Assembly: GCA_937944885.1 (NCBI GenBank) | Contig: CALFBB010000017.1 | Coordinates: forward strand, 1-64,000 | Length of the DNA: 64,000 nucleotides | From: an uncultured cyanobacterium | Lineage (GTDB): Bacteria; Cyanobacteriota; Cyanobacteriia; Thermostichales; Thermostichaceae | Direction of reading: 5' to 3' | In this document: in pieces, positions 34,954-44,860 of the stretch | How positions within the stretch are numbered: position 1 is the stretch's first letter | Layout: every line of letters starts with the position of its first letter | The notes under the pieces: generated by a model | Seen by the model: only the letters and a program-made list of their open reading frames with translations | What the model was told of the DNA's origin: nothing | Databases searched by the model: none | Translations under genes and position numbers: made by a program

Positions 34954-35934
34954 ATGCCCGTTTCTGAAACTGGATCCCAGGGACTGGCCCATTCGGCAAG
35001 TTCTCGCCGTCTTCTCAAGGGATCCATCATTGGGGCCGGACAGGTAGGTATGGCCTGTGCCTACTCGATGTTGATTCAAAATACCTTAGACGAACTGGTG
35101 CTCTATGACATTGCCCGCGACAAGGTAGAGGGGGAGGTGATGGATCTCGTCCATGGGATCCCTTTTGTGGAACCGACGCGGGTACGGGCAGGTGAGCTGG
35201 CGGACTGTGCCGGGTCGGATGTAGTGATTTTAACGGCGGGGGCCAAGCAACGCCCCGGGGAAACCCGTTTGGATTTGGTGCAGCGCAACGTCGAGATTTT
35301 CAAGAGTTTGATCCCGGCTTTGATGGAGCACTGTCCCGACGCCATTCTGTTGGTGGTCAGTAATCCCGTCGATATCATGACCTACGTATCTTTGAAGTTG
35401 TCCGGTTTGCCGATGGGGCAGGTGCTCGGCTCAGGGACCGTTTTGGATACGGCCCGCTTCCGTTACCTCTTGGCAGAGCGCTTAGGCGTGGATCCGCGCA
35501 GCCTCCATGCCTACATCATTGGTGAACACGGGGATAGCGAAGTAGCCGCTTGGAGCAGGGTAAACATCGCCGGTACTCCCATCGGGGAACTCTCGCCAAA
35601 ATGGGATCCCGTCCATCTAGGAGATATCTTCGAACAGGTGCGTAATGCTGCCTACGAGATTATTCGCCGCAAAGGGGCTACCAGCTACGCGATTGGGTTG
35701 GGGGTGACCCAGATTGTGCAAGCGCTGCTGCGGGATCAACGCCGTGTTTTGACCGTCAGCAGCCTCACCCAGGGAGAATACGACCTACCGGAAGTGTGCC
35801 TGAGTTTACCTAGAATCATTGGCCGACATGGGGTAGAGCGTACCCTCAGTATGTCCCTTTCAGAAGTGGAGCAAAAGCAACTGCACCGATCTGCTCAAAT
35901 CCTGCGACAAATTATCGACGATATTCAGGGGTAG
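34954..35934 (+). CDS. ldh: L-lactate dehydrogenase
   Basis: NAD-dependent reduction of pyruvate to L-lactate; 326 residues. The Rossmann glycine motif is [11 protein letters not shown]. The mobile-loop specificity residue is Gln (GAKQRPGE), as in LDH and unlike the Arg of malate dehydrogenase. The catalytic Asp/Arg helix is [12 protein letters not shown] and the catalytic His is in GEHGDSE. An N-terminal extension of about 20 polar residues is present. It fits dark fermentation in a mat-dwelling cyanobacterium, alongside the acetolactate synthase of this window. Confidence 0.94.
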   Translation: MPVSETGSQGLAHSASSRRLLKGSIIGAGQVGMACAYSMLIQNTLDELVLYDIARDKVEGEVMDLVHGIPFVEPTRVRAGELADCAGSDVVILTAGAKQRPGETRLDLVQRNVEIFKSLIPALMEHCPDAILLVVSNPVDIMTYVSLKLSGLPMGQVLGSGTVLDTARFRYLLAERLGVDPRSLHAYIIGEHGDSEVAAWSRVNIAGTPIGELSPKWDPVHLGDIFEQVRNAAYEIIRRKGATSYAIGLGVTQIVQALLRDQRRVLTVSSLTQGEYDLPEVCLSLPRIIGRHGVERTLSMSLSEVEQKQLHRSAQILRQIIDDIQG

Positions 35935-36109
35935 GCTGAACTCTCCACAGCAACTTGGACTGAACCGAACCGTGGGCAATGCTCTTGTTTGGCCGACAGG
36001 GAGATTCTGATGAATTGTTAGCTCCAGACTGGATGGCCATGGCTTTTAATTGAACTGCTGGGTGTCATGCCCCACTTACCCGAACCGGCGGCAGGGTAGC
36101 TAATTTTTT

Positions 36110-36811
36110 ATGGAACCGGAAGTGCAAAGCAAAGCAGGACGCTTATTTTCAACTCCTACTCAGGCTCGTTCGCTCCCGTTACAGCGGGGGCTAGGCCAGC
36201 GGGTACGCCAACACGTTAACCCGTTACAGGTGCAGTATCAGCAGCCTGCTTCTCCACCCCACTGGGAGGGGGTGTACCGACGTTTGGGGCAGCCCTTTCA
36301 CCTGGATATCGGCAGCGGTAGCGGTCGGTTTTTGCTGCGCATCGCCCAAGAACAACCGGATTGGAACTTTTTGGGGGTAGAAATTCGGCAGGCACTGGTA
36401 GAGCGAGCCAATGCCTGGCGGGATGAGCTGGGGCTGGATAATGTCCATTTTCTTTTTGCCAATATCAACGTCTCTCTACGGCACCTGTTTGCCCCTGGGG
36501 ATCTCAGCCGAGTTACCATCCAGTTTCCGGATCCCTGGTTCAAAAAGCGCCATCACAAACGGCGGATTGTGCAGCCTCAGCTGGTAGCGGATCTAGCCCT
36601 CCTGCTGCAGCCGGGTAGCCCTGTGTTTCTACAGTCGGATATTCAAGCGGTAGCTGAAGAGATGGTAGCTCGGTTTCTAGAGCATCCTCGGTTTTGGGAT
36701 CCCTACGCAGGCCCGCTGGATCACAACCCCCTGGGTATCCCGACAGATCGGGAGTGGCGCTGCCAGCAACTGGGCTTGCCGATTTTTCGTTACTGGCTGG
36801 AGCGACGATAA
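36110..36811 (+). CDS. trmB: tRNA (guanine-N7-)-methyltransferase
   Basis: SAM-dependent enzyme that methylates G46 of tRNAs; 233 residues. The SAM motif is DIGSGSGRFLLRIA, followed by GVEIRQALVERAN. The family signature is QFPDPWFKKRHHKRRIVQP. The N-terminal 60 residues are basic and variable. The start at 36110 follows an AT-rich stretch (AATTTTTT) without a ribosome-binding site. Confidence 0.94.
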   Translation: MEPEVQSKAGRLFSTPTQARSLPLQRGLGQRVRQHVNPLQVQYQQPASPPHWEGVYRRLGQPFHLDIGSGSGRFLLRIAQEQPDWNFLGVEIRQALVERANAWRDELGLDNVHFLFANINVSLRHLFAPGDLSRVTIQFPDPWFKKRHHKRRIVQPQLVADLALLLQPGSPVFLQSDIQAVAEEMVARFLEHPRFWDPYAGPLDHNPLGIPTDREWRCQQLGLPIFRYWLERR

Positions 36812-36856
36812 TCAGGGGATAAGATATAACCCGCTTGAGTTGGATCCTTTGCAGCG

Positions 36857-38470
36857 ATGTCTCACCCTGAAGCCGGCGCCTCCCCCAACCCCTCCCCTGC
36901 CCAGAACAAGGACGACCAAGCCGCCGGGTTTTCTCTGCGACGCGGGATCCTCAACCTATTGAGCTTCTTGGCCCTTTTGATTGTTGGCCTTTCTTTATCC
37001 AGCAGCTGGTTCCAGCCCCCTCCTCAGACCCAGCTGGATCTGTTGCAAACCAATCTCTCCTTGCAGGCTGCCCGCACCCTTGATGATCCCCGCTACCAAG
37101 ATTTGGCACGGGCTCTCCTGGGTCAGGATGTGTTTCAGCTGGCCCTGAATCGCTACCAACAAACTGCAGAAAACTACGAGGAACGTCTCAAACGCCTGAA
37201 ACGCATGACTCAACTGGCTTCCACTCCGGAAACGGAGGCAGGGGTGACTGCTCCTGAGCCAATGGAACCACCGCCTGTGGATCCTGTGCTCTTGGCCGCT
37301 ATGCAGGATCTGCAGGCAGAATTGGATGGCCTATGGCTGCGCATCGGTTTGCTTCATGTTCATCAAGAAGACCTAGAGGCAGCAGAACGGCAGTGGCAAC
37401 AGGTGGTCGACCCGGAGCGCCCAATGGAGCTGGAGTCCAGCCAGAAGGGGGTGGCGCGGGTTTTGCGGGGACTGTGGGCAACACCCCGGCGGATTTTGCC
37501 GGAGGCGGAGGTGCAAATTCGCAACCATCTGGATGGTTGGTTTGAGGCGGTTGCCTTGCAACAGCTGTACCGGCTGCAACAGCGCAGCGACAGCTTGAAT
37601 CTGCTCAATCAACAACAGGAAAAGCTGGCCTTGGCAGCTCTGTTCCGGCTGGCGCTGGTGGCCGGGATCCCGACGTTGGGGGCGTTGCTAGGTCTGGTGT
37701 TGCTGGTGGGCTGGGTGGGTTGGAGTCTCTGGCGTGGTCAATCCCTTTTGGGGCCAGCTTGGGATCCCCCTTGGCCGGGAATTGGGGTGCAGGCAGTGTT
37801 GACAGGGTGGTTTTTGGGGTTCCTTCTCCTCAACAGCTTGGTACCCCGTCTCTATGTCATTATTCTCGGTTTGCAGGCACAGCAGCTCAGCCCTTGGCAC
37901 CAGGCAGTGGCTTTGTTTTTGACCTACAACTCCGGTGCTTTGCTGGGGGCAGCTTTGCTGTATCGCCTTTTGCACCGCTATCCGGCCTCACCCAGGGTGC
38001 TGCGGGTGCGGCTATTCGGCTCCTGGTTGCTCTGGGGCTTGGGTGGTTACCTGGTGGCCTTACCCTTGGTGGTGCTGGCAGCAGCTTTCTCCCAACTGCT
38101 CCTACCTCAAGCAGGGGGAGGCAACCCCATTTTGCCCCTGTTGCTGGATAGCCAGGGTTGGGGAACACGGCTGATGCTTTTCTTGGTGGTCTCTTTGTGT
38201 GCCCCGATTTTTGAGGAGGTGCTGTTTCGGGGTTTTTGGCTACCGGCTTTGAGTCGTTATTTGCCTATGTCGGGAGCCGTGTTGATCAGCGCCTTTACCT
38301 TTGCCCTAGCCCACCTCAATCTTTCGGATCTGCTGCCCTTGACCATGTTGGGGATTGTACTGGGGGTGATCTACAGCCACAGCCGTAATCTCCTCGCCCC
38401 CATCCTGCTGCATAGCCTCTGGAATACGGGATCCCTGCTCACTTTGCTGGTGCTGGCAGGGGCACGCTAG
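36857..38470 (+). CDS. CPBP family intramembrane glutamic/metal protease
   Basis: A 537-residue protein. An N-terminal membrane helix (about 30-50) is followed by about 200 soluble residues with helical/coiled segments (about 55-240), then some eight hydrophobic segments. The CPBP (Abi) motifs are present near the C-terminus: FEEVLFRGF (EExxxR), FALAHLN (FxxxH) and LLHSLWN. Cyanobacterial and plastid members are linked to light acclimation and protein turnover. It starts 45 bases after trmB, so the two may be cotranscribed. Confidence 0.9.
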   Translation: MSHPEAGASPNPSPAQNKDDQAAGFSLRRGILNLLSFLALLIVGLSLSSSWFQPPPQTQLDLLQTNLSLQAARTLDDPRYQDLARALLGQDVFQLALNRYQQTAENYEERLKRLKRMTQLASTPETEAGVTAPEPMEPPPVDPVLLAAMQDLQAELDGLWLRIGLLHVHQEDLEAAERQWQQVVDPERPMELESSQKGVARVLRGLWATPRRILPEAEVQIRNHLDGWFEAVALQQLYRLQQRSDSLNLLNQQQEKLALAALFRLALVAGIPTLGALLGLVLLVGWVGWSLWRGQSLLGPAWDPPWPGIGVQAVLTGWFLGFLLLNSLVPRLYVIILGLQAQQLSPWHQAVALFLTYNSGALLGAALLYRLLHRYPASPRVLRVRLFGSWLLWGLGGYLVALPLVVLAAAFSQLLLPQAGGGNPILPLLLDSQGWGTRLMLFLVVSLCAPIFEEVLFRGFWLPALSRYLPMSGAVLISAFTFALAHLNLSDLLPLTMLGIVLGVIYSHSRNLLAPILLHSLWNTGSLLTLLVLAGAR

Positions 38471-38536
38471 AGTACTCCTTACCCAACCAAAATCCGTCGC
38501 CCTGCTCCGCTTGTCTGCGGTGGGGCGCAGCGTGGA

Positions 38537-38560
38537 GGTTCGATCAAAGGTTCGATCAAA
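38537..38560. repeat. tandem 12-bp repeat
   Basis: Two exact copies of GGTTCGATCAAA in the convergent space between the CPBP protease and DnaJ-like genes. Confidence 0.6.
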
Positions 38561-38664
38561 ATGCCTGCGGAGACGGTCTGACGGGGGTTGGGGCAACCCA
38601 ACCGAGTTCAGAGTCTGTGAAACAGGAATCTCTGACCCTACCCGTTAGGGTTGGGAGGAGAGCG

Positions 38665-39708
38665 TCAATGTTTCTTGCCAAAGAGGCGACTGAAAAATCC
38701 CCCTTCCTTCTCCTTCTTGGGAGGAGGTGTCACCACTTTTTGGGCTTGGGTGGTTTGACGACCGCCAGCTGCTCCCACAACCGGCTGTTGTGGCCCGGTT
38801 TGTTGCATCCAACGGCGTACCTCGCTCATCAACTCAGCATTGCCGGGATCCAAGCGGGTCACCTGGACAAAGTCTGCCCTGGCCATACCGGTATTCCCCT
38901 GCTTCAGGTGAGCAATACCGCGGTGTAGATAATAACGGGCCACGTTCGGCTCAGCGCCAATGGCAAAGTTCAAGTACTGTACCGCATCCCGGTATTGCTT
39001 GCGCTCGATCATATCCAGAGCCTGAAGGAAGCGAGTTTCGGCAGGGCTGAGCTTAGAGGTAGGAGGTTGGGGAGGCGCAGTGGGCACGGAGGGGGCGGCA
39101 ACCGGAGTTGGGGCGCTTTGTCGAGAGGCTGCAGCAGGGCTAACAGCGGCTGGGGTGGAGATGGGAGTAGGGGTAGCGGTGACGCGGGCAGGGGTAGGGA
39201 TCCCTTTGTAACCGGCTTTAAGCAACAGATAGGCCAGGTTCAATTCGCTCAGTTGCTCGGTTTTGCTGAGCATCGAATCCATGGAGCTGTATTGCTCAGC
39301 CGAGAGCCGGTTCACCCGTCTGACATACTCCTCCTGCCAATCGGGGGACTCGGCCAGCCCTTTCACGGCTTCTCCATCGGGCCAGAGATCAGCAGGGGGT
39401 GACTCCAACAGCCGCTTGATCCGCATGCGGAGGATGGCTTCGTATTCCCCTCGTTCCCGCTCTTTGGACAGCACCTCGTTGGCAGGGCTGACCAGTTTGG
39501 CAAAGAGCAGATTGGCGCGTTCTGCTGCCTCGGGGTTGCTGACAAATCGATCCGGGTGCAAGGATTTGGCGGCCTGTAAGTAGCTGCGTCGGATCCCTTT
39601 GGAGTCAGCCGTCAGGGGCACTCCCAGGATGGCATAGTAGTCGGATTCGTACCTGGCTAACCCTCGGTTGATGCGGGGGACATCACTGCTGGCTCCCATA
39701 ATTGCCAT
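38665..39708 (-). CDS. J-domain protein with TPR repeats
   Basis: This 347-residue protein has a J domain near the N-terminus (about 20-85, DYYAILGVPLTADSKGIRRSYLQAAKSLHPDRF, with the intact HPD), a middle helical region, a Pro/Thr/Ala-rich linker (about 175-225) and two TPR-like motifs (about 235-310, AVQYLNFAIGAEPNVARYYLHRGIAHLKQGN). The tail is Lys/Phe-rich (GGFFSRLFGKKH). It probably recruits an Hsp70 to particular clients. Its start overlaps the end of the upstream solute-binding protein gene by 52 bases. Confidence 0.88.
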   Translation of the reverse strand: MAIMGASSDVPRINRGLARYESDYYAILGVPLTADSKGIRRSYLQAAKSLHPDRFVSNPEAAERANLLFAKLVSPANEVLSKERERGEYEAILRMRIKRLLESPPADLWPDGEAVKGLAESPDWQEEYVRRVNRLSAEQYSSMDSMLSKTEQLSELNLAYLLLKAGYKGIPTPARVTATPTPISTPAAVSPAAASRQSAPTPVAAPSVPTAPPQPPTSKLSPAETRFLQALDMIERKQYRDAVQYLNFAIGAEPNVARYYLHRGIAHLKQGNTGMARADFVQVTRLDPGNAELMSEVRRWMQQTGPQQPVVGAAGGRQTTQAQKVVTPPPKKEKEGGFFSRLFGKKH

Positions 39709-40595
39709 TTCTCCAAGATGTGTTGCAAAGTGCCGTTCTCAAGTAGAGCCGAGATGGCTTGATCCAAAGCCTGCTTCAAAGAAGGATGTTGAGAGGATAC
39801 CACTCCCACCAGGGGAATGGGAGACAAGGGAGGCCCCGCTAGACGCAGCCGGGATCCCGGCTGACGTAGATTCATGGCAGCAACCGGTTGATCGATGAGC
39901 ACAGCATCCAACTGGCCAGCCTGTAACTGAGCAAACAAGCGCTCAGGGTTACTGGTGGCAAACAGACGGATAGCATTGCCCCTTCTCTCGTTGTATGCCT
40001 CCAACAAAGCTGCCCCTGTACTGTTAACTACAATGCCCACTTTCCGACCAAATAATTGCGATAGCTCCTTAATCAAGGGCTCCTCTGGCAAGTTCCTGGA
40101 AGCCGGATCCCGGACCACCAGGCGCTGCGGGCTGAGGTAGTAGGGCCGGGTAGCAAGAAAGAGTTGCGAGTCCAACCCCAGCGGTTCTCTCGCCCCGAGA
40201 ATCAAATCCACCTCATCCGCTTGCAAAGCTGCCAACTGCTCGCTCCAGGCAATAACCACCGGATTAACCTGTACCTGAAGCGTTTGGGCTATCGCCTTTA
40301 GAATATCCCACTCAAAGCCAGCGTAGGTTTCCTGCTCCAAGTCGGTGTAGAGATAAGCAGGACCCAGGCTGGGATCCAAACCAACACGGATCCATCCCCG
40401 CTTTTGAATTTCCGCCCAACGGGAATCGCTGACCGGATCGGCTGCAGCTACTGCTACAGATAAATCCGGCAAGGGAGAGGTGGATTGCGAATAGGCAGCT
40501 TGGCTTGCCGCGGTGACTACCGGCAGCAACGACACAAGTAAGACAAGGGTCGCCGGTCCGAAGCGGTAGGCATTGGCCCCTTTCTTGTTGTCCAT
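39657..40595 (-). CDS. periplasmic amino-acid-type solute-binding protein
   Basis: This 312-residue SBP_bac_3-like protein has a signal peptide (about 10-35, GPATLVLLVSLLPVVTAA). The domain begins at GWIRVGLDPSLGPAYLY and contains YAGFEWDILKAIAQTL, DLILGA and QAGQLDAVLIDQPVAA. No permease or ATPase gene is adjacent, so the ligand and partners are unknown. I chose the ATG at 40595 because AGGAGG lies five bases upstream; the track ORF starts 14 codons earlier. Confidence 0.86.
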   Translation of the reverse strand: MDNKKGANAYRFGPATLVLLVSLLPVVTAASQAAYSQSTSPLPDLSVAVAAADPVSDSRWAEIQKRGWIRVGLDPSLGPAYLYTDLEQETYAGFEWDILKAIAQTLQVQVNPVVIAWSEQLAALQADEVDLILGAREPLGLDSQLFLATRPYYLSPQRLVVRDPASRNLPEEPLIKELSQLFGRKVGIVVNSTGAALLEAYNERRGNAIRLFATSNPERLFAQLQAGQLDAVLIDQPVAAMNLRQPGSRLRLAGPPLSPIPLVGVVSSQHPSLKQALDQAISALLENGTLQHILEKWQLWEPAVMSPASTEG

Positions 40596-40695
40596 GCTCC
40601 TCCTCTGACCTGGTAGACTACGCAGCAAATAACCCATTTCCAGTTACAAGTGGGGCAGTTAGTTGTACTGACAGGATCCCCAATTCATCCCTAGT

Positions 40696-41538
40696 TCATG
40701 TTCGGGCTCCCATGGGAAAGGAAACCGACAAAGGCCGTACCTGAGCCAGTTCCTGCTGCATGGCGCTGTGCAACTCGCCATTACTGGCCAAGAGCTTACC
40801 ACTGTAGACATCCACCGGGCTCCCATCATAGGCCGTCACCTTGCCTCCAGCTTCCCGCACCAAGACAATCCCGGCAGTGATATCCCAGGGAGAGAGGCCC
40901 CGCTCCCAGTAGCCATCCAATTGCCCTGTGGCCACATAGGCCAAATCCAGAGCAGCGGATCCCCCTCGCCGCACCCCTTGAGTGAGGTGAGTAAAGTGGC
41001 AGAACTCTGCATAATTGTTGTCTAGGGTTTCCCGGCGATCATAGGCAAAACCGGTTACCAGCAGGCTGCGGGATAGCTCACGGGTGGTGGAAACTCGGAT
41101 GGGGCTGTGGTTACGGGTAGCTCCCATTCCCTGTGCAGCCCGAAACAGATCCCCGCGGAAAACATCACAAACCACTCCCAAAACGGGCTCTCGACCCTGC
41201 AACAATCCAATTGAGACAGCCGCAAAAGGGTAGCCATGGGCAAAGTTGGTGGTCCCATCCAACGGGTCGATCATCCAAGCGTAGAGACCTTGAGTAGCTC
41301 CCTGCAGACCGGATTCCTCGGTTAGGATTGTATCCTCTGGAAAGTGCCGCTTGAGCATCTCTAGGATCAACTCTTCAGAGGCTCGGTCCGCTACGGTGAC
41401 CAGATCCCCCGGTCGCTTCTCTTCAATATCTAGGGAATCTAGGGAACTACCCCTGTAGCTGCGCAACAGAGCTGCCGCCTCGAGAGCAGCCTGCGAAGCA
41501 ACATCCAAACGGCGGAGCAAGGCATCCGTCACTTCCAT
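40696..41538 (-). CDS. inositol monophosphatase family protein (SuhB-like)
   Basis: Mg-dependent phosphatase of 280 residues. Metal-binding motifs are complete: ILTEESG, WMIDPLDGTTNFAHG and SPWDITAGIVLVREAGG. The family includes myo-inositol-1-phosphatase, histidinol phosphatase and other sugar-phosphate phosphatases; the exact substrate cannot be told here. Same strand as the downstream solute-binding protein gene with about 100 bases between. Confidence 0.9.
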   Translation of the reverse strand: MEVTDALLRRLDVASQAALEAAALLRSYRGSSLDSLDIEEKRPGDLVTVADRASEELILEMLKRHFPEDTILTEESGLQGATQGLYAWMIDPLDGTTNFAHGYPFAAVSIGLLQGREPVLGVVCDVFRGDLFRAAQGMGATRNHSPIRVSTTRELSRSLLVTGFAYDRRETLDNNYAEFCHFTHLTQGVRRGGSAALDLAYVATGQLDGYWERGLSPWDITAGIVLVREAGGKVTAYDGSPVDVYSGKLLASNGELHSAMQQELAQVRPLSVSFPMGART

Positions 41539-41832
41539 ATCTCTAGTAAGAGCTTTAGGTATCGAGAGCTTTGAGAGCCTGTTACTTTAGGATAACCTTG
41601 CGGGGTTCATCATCTGGATCCCAGACACCCTACACACTGGACAATCCTTTTGCTCGGTTAATGGTTAATGATTGAGAAAACATCACCCTCCCCTTAGACT
41701 TTCTTGTTCATGGGTCCTCTGTTAATCCACCGGAGATAATTCTGGGCTATCTATGAGCCGTCCGGAGGTCGCTTTGCCCCTCTTGAATGTGGCTAAATGT
41801 AGGCATTACGCAGCGTTGAGGGATCCAAGCCG

Positions 41833-42324
41833 TTGTCACATGACGTTTTCACTTCAATTACCGAGATTGATAGGGTAGCTCTCCCAGCCGAGGATAACTC
41901 CAATGTCGCTGAAGAGTTATTTGATCAGGTGCCTGAGCAGCCGCTGACCTACCCGGAGTTTACCCTGTCGATTTGTCACCCCCTGCGCCCCTGTAGCTAC
42001 ATTCTGCGAGGGGATGCCTACGCCATTGGACGGGATCCCTCTAACGCCATCCAAATCGTCAATCGTTTCGTTTCCCGTCGCCATGCCTACCTGGTGCGGG
42101 TACCGACCAAGTCCAGTCGCAGCGGCTTTACCTATTGCTTAATCGATGGCAACCGGCACGGCCAATCGAGCACCAACGGGGTGTTTGTCAACGGCACGCG
42201 GGTGGCCACCCATTACCTCAAAAGTGGGGATGTTATCTACTTTGGCCCAGAGATCCGAGCCTATTTCTTCGAAGTAGCTCGAATTCCCCATCTTCCCAAT
42301 CCCTTCATCTCCAGCACTATCTAA
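41833..42324 (+). CDS. FHA domain protein
   Basis: A 163-residue protein. The FHA domain (about 65-145) has the phosphothreonine-binding residues in AIGRDPSNAIQIVNRFVSRRHAYLVR and SSTNGVFVNGTRV. The first 45 residues are acidic. The start is a TTG at 41833 with GAGGG 11 bases upstream; no in-frame ATG is available. It probably reads Ser/Thr phosphorylation of partner proteins. Next downstream is chlD after 430 bases. Confidence 0.82.
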   Translation: MSHDVFTSITEIDRVALPAEDNSNVAEELFDQVPEQPLTYPEFTLSICHPLRPCSYILRGDAYAIGRDPSNAIQIVNRFVSRRHAYLVRVPTKSSRSGFTYCLIDGNRHGQSSTNGVFVNGTRVATHYLKSGDVIYFGPEIRAYFFEVARIPHLPNPFISSTI

Positions 42325-42755
42325 AGATCCTCACCGGGAATCCATGCCCACAGGGCTTGATGGTTAAAATTCTCCTACACCCTACCGTTCCATCTCCCGA
42401 TTGAGATGAGCAACGGCAGGCCACTCCAAGACCCACAGAGAACCTCTGGGCAGTTGGCTCCAAACCTCTGGAGAGAGGCTTGTCTCAACGATTTTTTATC
42501 CCTACTGAATGATGGGGTAGTCCTAAGAAGGAAAATCAGGACCAGGTCAGCTTGAGCGACTTACCGGCTTGTGCGGATTACACACTGTATCTGGCTGTAT
42601 CTGGTGAAACACTGGGGCGCGCTCAAAGATACCTGGCCTAAGGTTGATATCCGGTGCTTGTGGGAAAATGGTTCAAGACAACGGAAAAACGGTTGTCTGA
42701 TGTCGTCCATTGAGTCTCCGGCTCTGGGCAGATCTGAGCAGCTATAGGTCAATTC
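42325..42755. other. chlD upstream region with short repeats
   Basis: 430 bases without a gene. It contains an exact tandem copy of CTGTATCTGG (42585-42604) and a small hairpin-forming GACAAC ... GTTGTC near 42680. It presumably carries the chlD promoter. Confidence 0.4.
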
Positions 42756-44771
42756 ATGGGATCCGCAGTCCTTTCTCCAACCCTCAAACCTCAGCCCACC
42801 TTTCCCCTCACTGCCGTGGTTGGGCAGCAACCGGTTAAGCTGGCGCTGCTTCTGGCCGCTGTGGATCCCGGTTTGGCAGGAGTGGTCATCGTTGGGCCAC
42901 GCGGCACAGCCAAGTCTGTTTTGGCCAGAGGGATCCATGCCCTGCTGCCCCCGATTGAAGTGATTGCCGGCTCCTTTTGCAACGATGATCCGGCCCAGCC
43001 GGGTACCTGGTCTGACTGGGCCCAAGCCCACTGGGATCCCACGGCAGTGCCGCCCAAACAGGTGATCCCAGCACCTTTTGTGCAAATCCCCTTGGGCGTA
43101 ACCGAGGATCGCCTCCTGGGAGCCGTGGATGTGGGGGCTTCCGTTGAGCGGGGGGAACCTGTCTTTCAACCTGGCTTGCTGGCGGCGGCCCATCGGGGTG
43201 TATTGTATGTAGACGATATCAACCTCTTGGACGACCAGATTGCTAATCTGCTCTTGACAGTGGTAGGGGATGGCGTCAACCGTCTCGAGCGGGAAGGGAT
43301 CAGCCTGCAACATCCCTGCCGACCTCTGCTGGTGGCCACCTACAACCCCGAAGAAGGCCCTCTGCGGCAACATCTGTTGGATCGCATGGCCATGGTGCTC
43401 CCTGCCGATTTGGATCTTACCCTAGAGGAGCGGCGGGAAATTGCCCAACGGGCCAACCGTTTTAGCGACAGCCCCGAAACCTTCTTAGCCGAGCATGAGG
43501 CTGAGCTAGAGGATTTACGCACCCGTATTCTTCTGGCACGGGAATGGCTGCCCCAGGTCAAACCGCAACGGCAGCAAATTCATTACCTAGTGCAAGAAGC
43601 CCTGCGCGGCAATGTTCAAGGTCATCGCGGCGAATATTTTGCTTTGCGGGCTGCCTGTGCCTTGGCCGCTTTAGAAGGACGGGATTGCCTTTTGGCAGAG
43701 GATTTGCAGCAGGCGGTGCAGTTGGTGCTTCTGCCTCGGGCCAACTACGATCCCAGCCAGCCGCCCCCACCTCCGCCACCGTCCCCACCTGAACCGGAGT
43801 CTGGACCGTCGGATCCCGAAGAGGAACCGGAGGACAACAACCCAGAACCCCAACCGGAAAACACCAGCCTACCGGAAGAATTTTTATTTGACCCGGAAAG
43901 TGTTGCCCTGGATCCGCGCCTGTTGGCCTTTGCTCAATCTCTCCATCAGCAAGGCAAAACGGGATCCCGCAGTTTGGTCTTCAGTGCCGACCGAGGTCGC
44001 TACATCAAGCCTATCCTGCCCAAAGGCCCCAACCCACGCATTGCCGTCGATGCCACCTTGCGCACTGCTGCTCCTTACCAGCAAAGCCGCCGCCAACGGC
44101 AACCGGGCCGAACCGTGGTCGTGGAGCAAAGCGATATTCGCGCCAAGAAGCTGGCTCGCAAAGCTGGGGCCTTGGTGATCTTCGTGGTGGATGCCTCCGG
44201 TTCGATGGCCCTCAATCGCATGCAATCGGCCAAAGGAGCAGCTCTACGACTGCTCACAGAAGCCTACCAAAACCGCGACAAAGTGGCCTTGATTGCCTTT
44301 CGCGGCGAAACCGCCGAGGTGCTGTTGCCTCCTACCCGCTCAATTGAGTTGGCCCGTCGCCGCCTAGAATCTTTGCCCTGTGGCGGCGGATCCCCCCTGG
44401 CCCATGCCCTAACCCAAGCCATCCGAATGGGGGTGAATGCCCGTACGGCTGGAGATGTAGGCCAAGTCATGTTGGTAGCCCTGACCGATGGGCGCGGCAA
44501 CATTCCCCTCAGTCGCTCTTTGGGCCAAAACCACTCTTCTGCTGAACCGACCGACCTGAAACAGGAGCTGCGCGACATTGCTCTACGGATTCGCGCCCTG
44601 GGGTTAAAACTTTTGGTCATCGATTCCCAAAGCCGCTTTGTTACCACCGGTTTTAGCCAGGAGCTAGCCGAGCTAGCGGGAGGACGATATTTTCATTTGC
44701 CCCGTGCCAACGACCAAGGAATTGCCGCAGTAGCCCGCTCGGCTATTCAGGAAAGTCGGGGATCCCTTTAA
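42756..44771 (+). CDS. chlD: magnesium chelatase subunit D
   Basis: Subunit of the ATP-dependent Mg-chelatase that inserts Mg into protoporphyrin IX, the first step of chlorophyll synthesis. The 671-residue protein has an N-terminal AAA+ domain (about 20-330; [18 protein letters not shown]) and a proline-rich and acidic linker (about 335-375; [15 protein letters not shown]). The C-terminal integrin-I/VWA domain (about 470-660) has the MIDAS motif VDASGSMAL. Full length for ChlD. Starts at ATG 42756 (ATGGGATCC, itself overlapping the genome palindrome). Confidence 0.96.
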   Translation: MGSAVLSPTLKPQPTFPLTAVVGQQPVKLALLLAAVDPGLAGVVIVGPRGTAKSVLARGIHALLPPIEVIAGSFCNDDPAQPGTWSDWAQAHWDPTAVPPKQVIPAPFVQIPLGVTEDRLLGAVDVGASVERGEPVFQPGLLAAAHRGVLYVDDINLLDDQIANLLLTVVGDGVNRLEREGISLQHPCRPLLVATYNPEEGPLRQHLLDRMAMVLPADLDLTLEERREIAQRANRFSDSPETFLAEHEAELEDLRTRILLAREWLPQVKPQRQQIHYLVQEALRGNVQGHRGEYFALRAACALAALEGRDCLLAEDLQQAVQLVLLPRANYDPSQPPPPPPPSPPEPESGPSDPEEEPEDNNPEPQPENTSLPEEFLFDPESVALDPRLLAFAQSLHQQGKTGSRSLVFSADRGRYIKPILPKGPNPRIAVDATLRTAAPYQQSRRQRQPGRTVVVEQSDIRAKKLARKAGALVIFVVDASGSMALNRMQSAKGAALRLLTEAYQNRDKVALIAFRGETAEVLLPPTRSIELARRRLESLPCGGGSPLAHALTQAIRMGVNARTAGDVGQVMLVALTDGRGNIPLSRSLGQNHSSAEPTDLKQELRDIALRIRALGLKLLVIDSQSRFVTTGFSQELAELAGGRYFHLPRANDQGIAAVARSAIQESRGSL

Positions 44772-44860
44772 CAGCTCGCTGATAGGACTCCCTCTCAGGT
44801 GCGTTGAAACCTTTCTTAACAATTCGCTATCATTGAGGAGAAACGATATCCTCCTGTTTT

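Noticed and set aside
42561-43373. 270-residue minus-strand ORF over the chlD start
   Set aside because: Opposes the well-supported AAA+ domain of chlD and has no protein family features; typical GC-rich antisense shadow.
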